Assembly: GCA_036874045.1 (NCBI GenBank)
Contig: CM072344.1
Location: 7,412,501-7,476,500, forward strand
Source of the DNA: Cymodocea nodosa
Lineage: Eukaryota > Streptophyta > Magnoliopsida > Alismatales > Cymodoceaceae
DNA length: 64,000 nt
Direction of reading: 5' to 3'
Made by a program: the position numbers and the translations under genes. The notes beneath the pieces are model-generated. The model had not been told where the DNA came from. It did no database searches and saw only the letters and a list, made by a program, of their open reading frames with translations. Shown in pieces: positions 55,619-64,000 of this stretch (within the stretch, counting starts at the first letter, position 1; each line of letters starts with the position of its first letter).

Positions 55619-56572
55619 AATATGATGCCTCTAAACCTTATTATTGAGGTTGAAATCTTTGATATGTGAGGAATAGATTTTATAGGTCCATTGCTTATGT
55701 CTAATCAATTTAATTATATATTGTTGGGGGTGGATTATGTATCTAAATGGATAGAAGCTATTCCTTCAAAAACTAATGACAACAAAGTGGTAATACATTT
55801 TATAAGAACTAATATAATTGCTAGATTTGGAATACCTAAAGCTATTATTAGTGATAGAGGAACTCATTTCTGCAATAGAAGTTTTGAAGCCTTAATGAAG
55901 AAATATGTAGTAAATCACAAAATTGTAACATCATATCATCCGCAAACAAGTGGACTAGTAGAAAGTGCAAAAAAATAAATTATGTTAATCTTAGAAAAAG
56001 TAGTAAATCTCACTAGAACAGATTGGGCTAATAGATTGATTAATGCACTTTGGGCTTATAGAATTGCTTATAAGACATGCTTAGGTATGTCACCTTTTAG
56101 ACTAGTATATGGAAAAAGTTGCCATTTACTAGATAAAATTGAACATAAAGCTTATTAGGTATTAAAAACTTTGAACACTAATTTAAATCAAGCTGTTGAA
56201 AATATGAAAATGCAATTGATTGAATTAGAAGAATTTAGGAATGAAGCTTATTTGAAAACTATAAGAGAAAAAGAGAAAATGAAGTTCTGGCATGATAAGA
56301 AAATTATTCCAAAAACTTTTGAAATAGGACAAGAAGTATATCTTTACATGACTAGACTTCATAACCATCTAGGAAAATTAAAATCTAGATAGGTAGGACC
56401 TTATATAATTCAAAATATTTATTCGTATAGAGCTATTGAAATTGAAAATCCTAAAAATCATAATATATTTAAAGTAAATGGACAAAGACTTAGACCTATT
56501 TTGAAGATTCCAAAAGGTTCCTTTGGAATTATAGAAGAAGTAAGACTAGAGGACCACTCGAGCTTTACTTAG
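55619..56572 (+). pseudogene. Gypsy-2 integrase core and C-terminus
   Basis: FDM (Trp now TGA) and GIDFIGPLLM begin the core. [15 protein letters not shown] is the second Asp region and [15 protein letters not shown] the Glu region; all three acidic residues are kept. [29 protein letters not shown] and [14 protein letters not shown] continue it. The C-terminal domain (KMKFWHDKKIIPKTFEIGQ, VNGQRLRPIL) is open at 56171-56392 and ends at TAG 56570-56572. This part is missing in Gypsy-1. Stops at 55667, 55975, 56157 and 56390. Confidence 0.85.
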
Positions 56573-56624
56573 TAAGAAATTATCTAAGTATTATTGTAAA
56601 AAAAAAAAAACCTTATTTAAACAT

Positions 56625-56915
56625 AGTCACGGTTCAACCAAAAGAAATTATTGGTTTTACCGAAACATATATTAAAAGAAAAAATTGTTGCAGTTCAATC
56701 GACAAGATCCATCAGTCTAACTGAAACATAAAAAAATCTATATATTATATTGAGTAAAATGTCGATTTTATCGAAGCATAGTATCAGTTCAACGAGTAAA
56801 AAAAAAGAGTATTTAATTTTGGTTCAACTAAGGAAAATAATAGTTTGACCAAAATTCTAAAATGTTGAAAAATTAAGAGTCGGTTAGACCAAAAATTCTT
56901 CAGTCTTGACCGAAG
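56625..56915. repeat. Diverged array of GGTTCAACCAAA / ACCGAAACATA units
   Basis: CGGTTCAACCAAA, GGTTTTACCGAAACATA, GCAGTTCAATCGA, TCTAACTGAAACATA, GATTTTATCGAAGCATA, CAGTTCAACGAG, TGGTTCAACTAAGG, AGTTTGACCAAAAT, CGGTTAGACCAAAA and TCTTGACCGAAG follow one another every 20-40 bases. They form partly inverted pairs (GGTT...AACC). It resembles the AGTTAAC arrays in style but has a different core. Confidence 0.6.
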
Positions 56916-56939
56916 TAAAAGTTATTATTATAAGTATTT

Positions 56940-57175
56940 TTATTAGTTATAACTTTACGGAAAGTCCGTTAAGTTACGCTTAACTCAACGAACTTACTCT
57001 GTTAAGTCTAGGATAAGTTAATGATCTTACTCTGTTGAGTTAACAATAACTCAACAGAGTACTGTAGTTAAGTCCACGAACTAAGTTCATAGAGTTAACA
57101 GTAACTCAATAGAGTACTATAGTTAAGTCTACGAACTAAGTCCATGGAGTTAACTATAACTCCATGGAGATGTGA
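56940..57175. repeat. AGTTAAC hairpin array downstream of Gypsy-2 pol
   Basis: The best unit is a perfect 14-bp inverted repeat with a 4-base loop: ACTCTGTTGAGTTA at 57029-57042 and TAACTCAACAGAGT at 57047-57060. Two more diverged units follow (GAGTTAACAGTAACTC at about 57095, GGAGTTAACTATAACTCC at about 57145), giving a period near 55 bases. The spacer ACTGTAGTTAAGTCCACGAA is repeated between units. Confidence 0.85.
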
Positions 57176-57870
57176 GTGAGGTAGCGAGAGTTTGCGTGGG
57201 AAAATGACCCGATTACTCGCTTAAAACTTAGGGTTTATTTATACTAAAACTTAAGATTTGGGGGCATTATCCGTAGAATCATTTATTAATGCAAGTAATT
57301 CATTTCTTGATTAATTACATTTTCACTAATTACTTTAATTCATTACTTAACTTTATTAAAAATAAATTTTGTTCAATTTCCTTCAATTTTGTCATGTGCA
57401 CAAACACCTAAATTTCAATTTCTGTCAAATTCCTGAACGTACACAAACACTTAGATTTTGAATTCTTTCCATTAAATTCTGTAGAATTCAAATTCCATTA
57501 GAATTCAAATTCTAAGTGCACAAATAGGCCCTTAGAATAGTAGAAATTAGAGCGATTCCGTTCCGTCACACCATGAAGACAAGATGATGCTTGAGTTCTG
57601 GGAGGTAGTGGACACCATGAGATTTCTCAAAGAATCAGAATAATGGCATACAAGACAAAAGATCAAGAACACAACATAGGAAAAAGAACTAGAAAAGGTA
57701 GAATTTGACATCTTCTACTAGAGGAAAGTTTTAGTAGATTTATATATTAACATACCTCAGATTGTGGAAATAAGGATTAAAGTAGCAACAGAAGTTGTTG
57801 TGAATAGAGAAAGGAAAATTAGGCCAAACAACAAGGTTGCCCTAAAGTTAATATGACACAAGTCCAGATT

Positions 57871-59827
57871 ATGGTTTTTACGAGAATTGCTAGATGTGCA
57901 AGGGGTGAAATTAGGTGGCAACAACAACAATGGAAAGTAGTGGAAGAGCCTACAGTTGAAGAGCTGATTGTTGAAAACTAGTTACTACAGAACAAGCAGG
58001 ACCTTCAATTCCACCAATAGAACCATTACCATAAGTAACATTTGCTTGACCGAGAACTAAAGAAGAAGACAAGGAGTTTGCTAGCTTGGTCAAAACAGCA
58101 AAAGACCAAGGAGATGATGAAGAAATGGCTATGGCCAAGGCACATATTCTGTATGATGCCATAAAGAAAAGGCATGCTGAAGAAAAGTTGAGGGCCCAGT
58201 ATAAAATTAAAGTAGAACAACATCAAGAAGCAACTAGATCAATGGCTACAAGAGAAACTAAAGGTGGTCCTTCGAGACTAGTAAGTATAGAAAAAGTAAA
58301 ACAAGAAGAGCTAGTACCTGTAGCTGAGGGCCTGTAGAGCCTATTTTTGTAGATTTAATCTCAAAGGAGGAAGAGGAAGACCAAGCACAGCTATTTAGAA
58401 GAAGGAAAGGAAAATAGATAATGCCTAAAGCTCTAGTAGAGATTAAACCTGAGCCTGTAATATCAATAGGGCCTAAAGAACCCATTTTTATTAATCTACT
58501 ATCTGAATTTGAGGAGGAGTAGGAGCAGTAGTAGCAAGAGCAAAGAGAAGAAGAAAAATAGGTTGACATTAGTCTACAGCTTGTACAAATAGAAGAAATT
58601 GAAATTAGGATAGAAGCTGATTTGCTTGTGGCTCCATCCCAATCTGCCACAGAATTAGAAAGAACAGTGATAATGCAAATTGGTAGTCAAGAGGAAGAAG
58701 AAAGAGAAGAAACTGAACAAGAAGCTGCACAAAAGTATATGGAACAAGAAAGAAATATCTTGACAAATTCCACTAAAGAGGGAGAGTCCCTTCAGCAAAT
58801 TTTTGAGAGAATTCAAGAAAGAAGAGTGGAGAGTTCTGTCGGCTCTCCACCATAGATAGAAAGAGGAGCTGAAATGTAGGAATCTCTAGATCATTTCCAA
58901 CAAGCTCAAGTTTAGCATTTTGAAGAAGAAATTCAAGAACAAACCCCTCTAGAGCAACAAATTCAAATTCCTGACCTGGTTGAAGCAACAGTTCTAAATG
59001 AAGTATACTTTTGGAGTTAGGAAGCATATAATAAATATCAAGAGATTTGGGGTTATGATATTATATATAGTAGACCAGTAAACTAGGATGATATGAATGA
59101 CATTAAAGAATTATTTGAGTTCTAAGGTTGACTACAATTTATTTCTCAATAGAGAAGGCATGTTGTATATGAAAATTTAATACCCTATTTTTATGCAAAC
59201 ATGAGAGAGGAAGAAGGAAATTTAATTTCTAACATGGAAGAAGTTAATGTACAGATAACACCAGAGCTTCTCCACAACATTTTTGGATTAAAAAATGAAG
59301 GAATAGAAATTCTAGAGAGTACAACTACAATCGAGTGGACAGAACAGAAAATAAAAGACTATTTAGCTATCAATCCTAGTATGCCATTATTAAACAAATT
59401 GAAGTACTTAAATGGTAAAGCACACATGGTAGCTAACATTTTGATTAAAAATGTCTACTAATGATAAGGCCATGATATTGAACTAAGTTAGTTTGTTAAA
59501 TGGGCCACATATGCAGTTGTGAACAAAATTCAAATTAATTGGTCTTTAGTTTTTATCTCCAAGTTGAGAGCAACACAGAAAAAATTATTTTATGGAGATT
59601 TGATATCAATATTAATGGAGGATAATATTGACTTCACGAAATGAACATCCAAGAGGATAAAATCTAGAGTCATTTCAGTGAAGGAATACAAAAATTATAA
59701 TGTTGCAGCTGCTGAGATAGTTGGACCTTTTGGAGACATTATAGGAGTTGTTGAACATATAAATCAATTAGAACAACAACTAGAAAAGCTCTAGAAGGAA
59801 GTAGATGAACTTAGGAAAAAGGACTAA
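57871..59827 (+). pseudogene. Accessory ORF of Gypsy-2
   Basis: The likely start is MVFTRIARCARGE (57871). It has a hydrophilic N-terminus, then KTAKDQGDDEEMAMAKAHILYD and a basic helix (IKKRHAEEKLRAQYKIKVEQHQ). A long E/Q-rich linker follows. The C-terminal domain reads IKELFEF, YFYANMREEEGN, LLHNIFGLKNEGIEIL, LNGKAHMVANIL and VNKIQINWSLVFISKL...KKLFYGD. It ends in a leucine-heptad tail (INQLEQQLEKL, then VDELRKKD) and a stop at 59825-59827. It is broken by stops (57981, 58335, 58417, 58519, 58558, 58852) and frameshifts. No membrane segment or signal peptide is seen. The C-terminal domain is shared with the Copia accessory ORFs; function unknown. Confidence 0.7.
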
Positions 59828-59867
59828 ATGTATTGTTCATCTACTTGTATTGAAAAATATATCTGAC

Positions 59868-60148
59868 TTAAAAGATAAGTGTTCGACTAAAGTAGTGACT
59901 TAGAAGATATTCTACAAATCTCCAAGAAGATAAAGTTTTGGTGGATCTACGATATGAAATCATGGAAATTCAAAATGATAGTGGAGATAGCGGAAATTTC
60001 AAAATAAAGAGTGGACATAGTGGAAATTCAAAAAGATAGTGAAAATCATGGATAATTTGAATTTGAAATTAGTATGTGGATTATGGATTAAGTGGAAGAA
60101 CATGTTGAACGTGAAGTCATAGTTTCGACTACTATAAATAGAGAGTAC
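59868..60148 (+). repeat. Copia-F LTR fragment
   Basis: Matches 22062-22340 of the Copia-F LTR (GACTTAAAAGATAAGTGTTCG to ATAGAGAGTAC) with point changes, including the TATAAATAG box at 60133-60141. It joins the Gypsy-2 tail on the left and an inverted Gypsy LTR on the right, with no duplication at either join. Confidence 0.85.
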
Positions 60149-60389
60149 TAGTTGGTGTTGGAAAACTTCTTTGATTTGTTTTTATGCTTATATTAATAAA
60201 TTTTTTTAGAAGTAAACAAACAACTTTTCACACAAATTAGATATTAAGTCCAATTTGTATTTTTAACTACAAGTGCATAGTGTATATTGTATTTATGTGC
60301 AAGTGCAGGTCGATCCCATAGAGATTGAGTAAGAATTATGTACTATTTCAATTTTTATATTAGAGTTTATATGTGTTTAGTTAAGCACT
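60149..60389 (-). repeat. Inverted Gypsy LTR, 3' end piece
   Basis: The reverse complement of the last 225 bases or so of the Gypsy LTR (compare 2518-2771), plus a decayed primer-site trace at its left edge (TTGGTGTTGG on the plus strand). It stops at GCACT, where Gypsy-3 begins, and resumes at 62441. Confidence 0.85.
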
Positions 60390-62350
60390 TGTTTAGAATG
60401 AAAAAGTGCATAACATTAACAGTTAAATAATAGTTAATTACATAATAATTAGCTTATCATATGAGAATTAAGTCATTATGTTATAATCATACTATTATAT
60501 GTTTTAATGAAAGAATCTGTATAATTTCAGAAAATTAATGTTAATTAAGTACATTGCTGCACTGTTAGTGAGTTATAGGCTTTTTAATTCTTAAGTATCT
60601 GAATTATCTGTTATTTCAAAGAGTTACATTTCATGTGCTAGACAGTTATGTTTTAAACGCTTAAAGAATATTTTATTATTTCCTAGAGTACATGTGTTGT
60701 AACCTTAATACATGACTGAAGTGGATTTTCGATAAGTTAGATGTTAACTATCCGAATATGCATCTAAGCATCAGATAGTTAGGTTTGCAAGTGTCCGAAA
60801 TATCTTTTTATCATAAAACTGACTAAGGACACGTGTCATGATCTGGAAACTTGACTTAAGTTATCTTTTAGAAGGTTAGGTGCTAACTATCCAAAATGTG
60901 TGTGAGATTCAAATACTTATAGTCATAACTATCCAAAACATCTGAACTCGTTAAGTTATTTATTTATTACACATGTTTTATAGTTAAGTCAATGAAGTAA
61001 GTTCGTTGAGTTACACTAACTCCATGGACCATTTATTTTCTAACATACCACTGTAGCAATTGTAGAAACAAGAAATTCGCAGGAAAGCTATGATTGCACG
61101 TATCATGCAGGAATTAACTTGTGGAATGAAGAAGAAATCACCATCGTTGATAGGAATGAAGGAAATTCAACCGATCATTTAAGTAAAAGCAGTTACTACT
61201 GAAAGAAATATAAAAGAAGAGGAGAAAAACTATGTCTGTGGGTGGAGAACTGTGCTAATTGCAGGAAGCGTCGGAAGTTGCCAGAAGCTCTACAACACCA
61301 CCAAAATCACCAACCATCGAAGGTCTGTGAGGATACTTTCTAAATGTCGGGTCGATTCCGAGCCAAACACGATGATTGACAACCACTATGATGAGTGATC
61401 GTGTCATAGGAAGGGAAGTCATTTTCACCAAGCACCGACTCATATCTCAAGAGATTGTAAAGCTTCTAGCCTTGGGTTCGGGTTGATGCCAGTATACTGA
61501 AGAGGAGATTAACTTACAAGTCTTGGTTCGCGATTCTATAGGGAGAGGAGGCAAGATTGTAAGTGATTAAGTTTTCAGTGGTGTAATTGCGTTGCATGTA
61601 ATGACGGAAGTTTTTACTGTCGATAGAGATTTTTACATTTCACCTTTTGCTTATCTTCAGGAACATATCAAAACAAAAATACCAAAAACAACTAATTATC
61701 TATGTTTACATTTAGTATTAAAGTGTTGTATTGTTTGTTTTGTATTGTGATTAATGTTATCATTATAAGTAATGTGAATGTTTTATGTTTATTTGATTCA
61801 AAAAATAGTTTTATTGTTTACTGAAATTGATTCGTCCAAGATGCTTAAAGATCTTAATTGTTACTATTTGAAATATCTAAATGTTAGTGCTACTTAATAA
61901 CAAATCTCAAATTAACTAATATTAAAAAGCTTCATTGATGTTATTTACATTCTATGGAACCACCCAATGGATGATTGAATTTCTCTATGAATAGTAATAT
62001 TTAACTAAAAAGGTAGGCTCGTGGAGTTAATTTAAGTCCACAAGATTAATCCATTGAGTTAGCTATAACTCCATGAACTAAGTCTGTTAAGTTAACAGTA
62101 ACTGAACGAAGTGCTTAATTGAATATATACAAACTCTAGCATAAAAATTAAAATAGTACATAATTCTTACTCAATCTTTATGGGATTGACCTGTACTTAT
62201 ACACAAATACAATATACACTATGCACTTGTAGTTAAAAATATAATTGGACTTAATATCTAATTTGTGTGAAAAGTTGTTTGTTTACTTCTAAAAGAATTT
62301 ATTGATATAAGCATAAAAACAAATCAAACAAGTATTTCAACAACAATACA
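60390..62350 (+). repeat. Gypsy-3 LTR
   Basis: About 1.96 kb, starting TGTTTAGAATGAAAAAGTG. It is longer than the other two copies because of additional ATCATAAAACTGACTAAGG...CTAACTATCCAAAATG-type sequence at about 60800-60900, which resembles a segment of the Copia-A U3 (about 7605-7680). Confidence 0.85.
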
Positions 62351-62357
62351 AGTTTTT

Positions 62358-62375
62358 TGGCATCGTTGTCGGGGA
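62358..62375 (+). other. Primer binding site of Gypsy-3 (tRNA-Asp type)
   Basis: TGGCATCGTTGTCGGGGA is the best-preserved of the three Gypsy primer sites, with two changes from TGGCGCCGTTGCCGGGGA beyond CpG decay. Confidence 0.8.
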
Positions 62376-62440
62376 AATAATCAAGTTTTCTAGTGCTGTT
62401 GAATAGACAAGTTTCTAATTTAACTTTTCACAACCAAACA

Positions 62441-63048
62441 ACACTTCATTGAGTTATTGTTAACTCAACGGACTTAGTTCATGGAGTTATGGTTAACTCA
62501 ATGGACTAACCTTGTGAACTTAAGTTAACTCCATGAGCTAACCTTTCTACTTAAATACTACTATTCATAGAGGAATTCGACCATCCATTAGGTAGTTCCA
62601 CAAAATGTAAATAACATCAATTAAGCTTTTTAATGTTAGTTAATCTGAGATTTGTCATTAAGCGACATTAACATTCAGATATTTCAAATAGTAACCATTA
62701 AGATTTTAAGTATGCTATACGAATCAATTTTAGTAAACAATAAAACTATTTTCTATTTTCTGAATCAAACAAATATAAAACATTCACATTACTGACAATG
62801 ATAACATTAATCACGATACAAAACAAACAATACAACACTTTAATACTAAATGTAAACACAGATAATTAGTTGTTTTTGGTATTTTTGTTTTTATATGTTT
62901 CTGAAGATGAATGAAAGGTGAAATGTAAAAATCTCTACCAATAGTAAAAACTTTCGTCACTACATGTGATGTGATTACACCACTAAAAACTTAATCACTT
63001 ACAATCTTGCCTCCTCTCCCTATAGAATCGCGAACCAAGACTTGAAAG
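62441..63048 (-). repeat. Inverted Gypsy LTR, middle piece
   Basis: The reverse complement of LTR sequence equivalent to about 61515-62112 of Gypsy-3. It includes the AGTTAAC hairpins (62450-62540) and the CTATTCATAG TATA region (62568-62577). It continues the fragment at 60149-60389 and is cut at 63049 by a new LTR. Confidence 0.85.
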
Positions 63049-64000
63049 TGTTAGGACCTTAGTATTTTGATAATGCAAAAACCTATGTGAGGAAACAATT
63101 TGTATTTCACAGGTATGATAGTTCAGTAGAAGAGTAGAAGGTAGATAAGTCATTACAGATAGTTCAGTATGTGCTGCAAAAGATAAACAGGATTTCGGAA
63201 GGTTACCAGACTTAACCATCTGGAAGAGATAAATTTTCGGTGAGTTATCGGGCTTAAGTATCCGAAGAGTCAATGTCAAGCAACAGAAACTTTATCAGAC
63301 AGTTAGAAGGTTAACTATCCGAAAATATAAGGCCATCGGAGAGTTTGAAAGATAGCTGACTGGATGATCAAAGAGTTATAGACTTCACTATCTGAAAGTT
63401 TAAGGAAATCAGAAAGTTAGGAAAGCTAACTATCTGAAACTTAAGTCATTCATTTACCCACGTGTAAAAATCTAAACAGAAGCTTACAAGGATTTTTTAG
63501 AGAGTTAGAAAGCTAACTATCCGAAAAACAAGAAATTTCGAAAGGTTATAGACTTAACTATCCGAAACTTAAGTTATCCTATTATGCACGTGCAGAATTA
63601 AGAAAATAGCAGTTAGAAGCTTAAAAGCAGAATCGGAGAGTTACTATAGCTAACTATCTGAAAGTTAAGAACTTTTCGGTAAGTTAAAGTTATAAGTTTT
63701 CGAACTCATGACACCTCACGTGAACAACTTAAATTCTCACATGACACAAAAAATAGGATGTAAGTGGAGTTTCGGTGAGTTACAGATGTTCTTCGGTGAG
63801 TTACACATATAACCATCCGAAAATCAAAGAGAATCGAAAGGTTACTTACTAAACATCAGATAGAATGGTAACTTACTCTTTTTGGGATTGACTACATATC
63901 TAGTATAGTAGAAAACATCTGTTGGAAGTAAATATGATCGTTATACCTCTTGGTATAAATATGAGAAGTAAAGGGAAGATCAAGATAATGATCATCATAT
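63049..64000 (+). repeat. Start of another Copia-type LTR, running off the window
   Basis: It begins TGTTAGGACCTTAGTATTTTG inside the inverted Gypsy LTR. The left flank GAAAG (63044-63048) is the candidate target copy. The whole visible part is U3-like: it is packed with TTTCGGAGAGTTA, CTATCCGAAA, CGGTGAGTTA and CGAAAGGTTA units, plus CACGTG-type sites at about 63460, 63590 and 63717. TATAAATAT at 63954-63962 is a likely TATA box. No coding sequence is in view, so it could be a full element or a solo LTR. Confidence 0.75.

Larger units (their letters stand above)
56573..57870. other. Gypsy-2 noncoding stretch between integrase and accessory ORF
   Basis: About 1.3 kb with no gene I can support. 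It holds a diverged GGTTCAACCAAA-type array (about 56625-56915), then the AGTTAAC hairpin array (56940-57175), then an A+T-rich part whose last 150 bases (57390-57537) have repeated CACAAACAC-TAGATTT wording. Athila elements usually have a long noncoding interval here. Confidence 0.6.
26196..59867 (+). mobile_element. Gypsy-2, Athila-like element, split by Copia-B and Copia-D
   Basis: The pieces are 26196-31039 (LTR to RT/RNase H), 50889-51682 (RNase H to early integrase) and 55619-about 59867 (integrase end, noncoding, accessory ORF). Joins are supported by target duplications: GAGCT/GAGCC around Copia-B and AATAT on both sides of Copia-D. Gypsy-1 provides the uninterrupted sequence over these joins. 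No 3' LTR follows; at about 59868 the sequence switches to a Copia-F LTR fragment. Gypsy-2 appears to have landed in Copia-F (left flank AGCAA at 26191-26195). Confidence 0.85.
60390..62440 (+). mobile_element. Gypsy-3, internally deleted Athila-like element
   Basis: It consists of a full LTR (60390-62350), a recognisable primer site (62358-62375), a few tens of bases of internal sequence, and what looks like the last 40 bases of a second LTR ending CAACCAAACA. Flanks are GCACT (60385-60389) and ACACT (62441-62445), one change apart. No coding sequence remains. It sits inside an inverted LTR of the same family. Confidence 0.75.

Noticed and set aside
57181-57240. TTAGGG-like wording (ACTTAGGGTTTATT) as interstitial telomere repeat
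   Set aside because: It is only a single partial unit, not a tandem array.

Overview
The window is a gene-poor, strongly A+T-rich block of plant nuclear DNA built almost entirely from nested LTR retrotransposons. Plant origin is shown by two plant-typical lineages. One is Sirevirus-like Ty1/Copia, with a tRNA-Met primer site, long LTRs and an extra ORF after pol. The other is Athila-like Ty3/Gypsy, with a tRNA-Asp-type primer site, a DLGA-type protease and an extra ORF after integrase. I recognise no host gene, tRNA, rRNA or CRISPR array, and the species cannot be named from this sequence.

Layout, left to right. (1) 1-956: old minus-strand Copia gag remnant. (2) 957-19776: Athila-like Gypsy-1 (LTR, primer site, broken gag/pol and a downstream accessory ORF), interrupted by Copia-A (6920-18088), whose ends carry a 5-bp duplication AACAC. 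(3) 19777-21572: noncoding hairpin array, an LTR-like promoter and an isolated Gypsy capsid fragment. (4) 21573-26195: Copia-F, cut in its reverse transcriptase by (5) Gypsy-2. Gypsy-2 runs 26196-31039, 50889-51682 and 55619-about 59867. It contains Copia-B (31040-50888). The 3' LTR of Copia-B in turn contains a Tnt1-like Copia-C on the minus strand (43225-48527) and a solo LTR (48586-50427). Gypsy-2 also contains the deletion derivative Copia-D on the minus strand (51683-55618). (6) 59868-63048: a Copia-F LTR scrap and an inverted Gypsy LTR that is split by a deleted Gypsy-3 (60390-62440). (7) 63049-64000: the start of another LTR. At least four insertion levels can be read from target duplications and restored junctions.

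All coding regions are decayed by nonsense codons, many explicable as C-to-T or G-to-A changes, and by frameshifts. None looks able to act alone. Copia-C is best preserved: its whole polyprotein lies in one frame, broken only by stop codons.

The two most unusual signals concern sharing between unrelated elements. First, the Sirevirus-like Copia and the Athila-like Gypsy elements carry recognisably homologous accessory ORFs in the same position, downstream of pol. Second, at least five different LTR families, both Copia and Gypsy, are packed with variants of one 10-mer, CG-NNN-AGTTA. It often occurs as inverted pairs that form perfect hairpins, and in the Sirevirus-like LTRs it is interleaved with CACGTG boxes.
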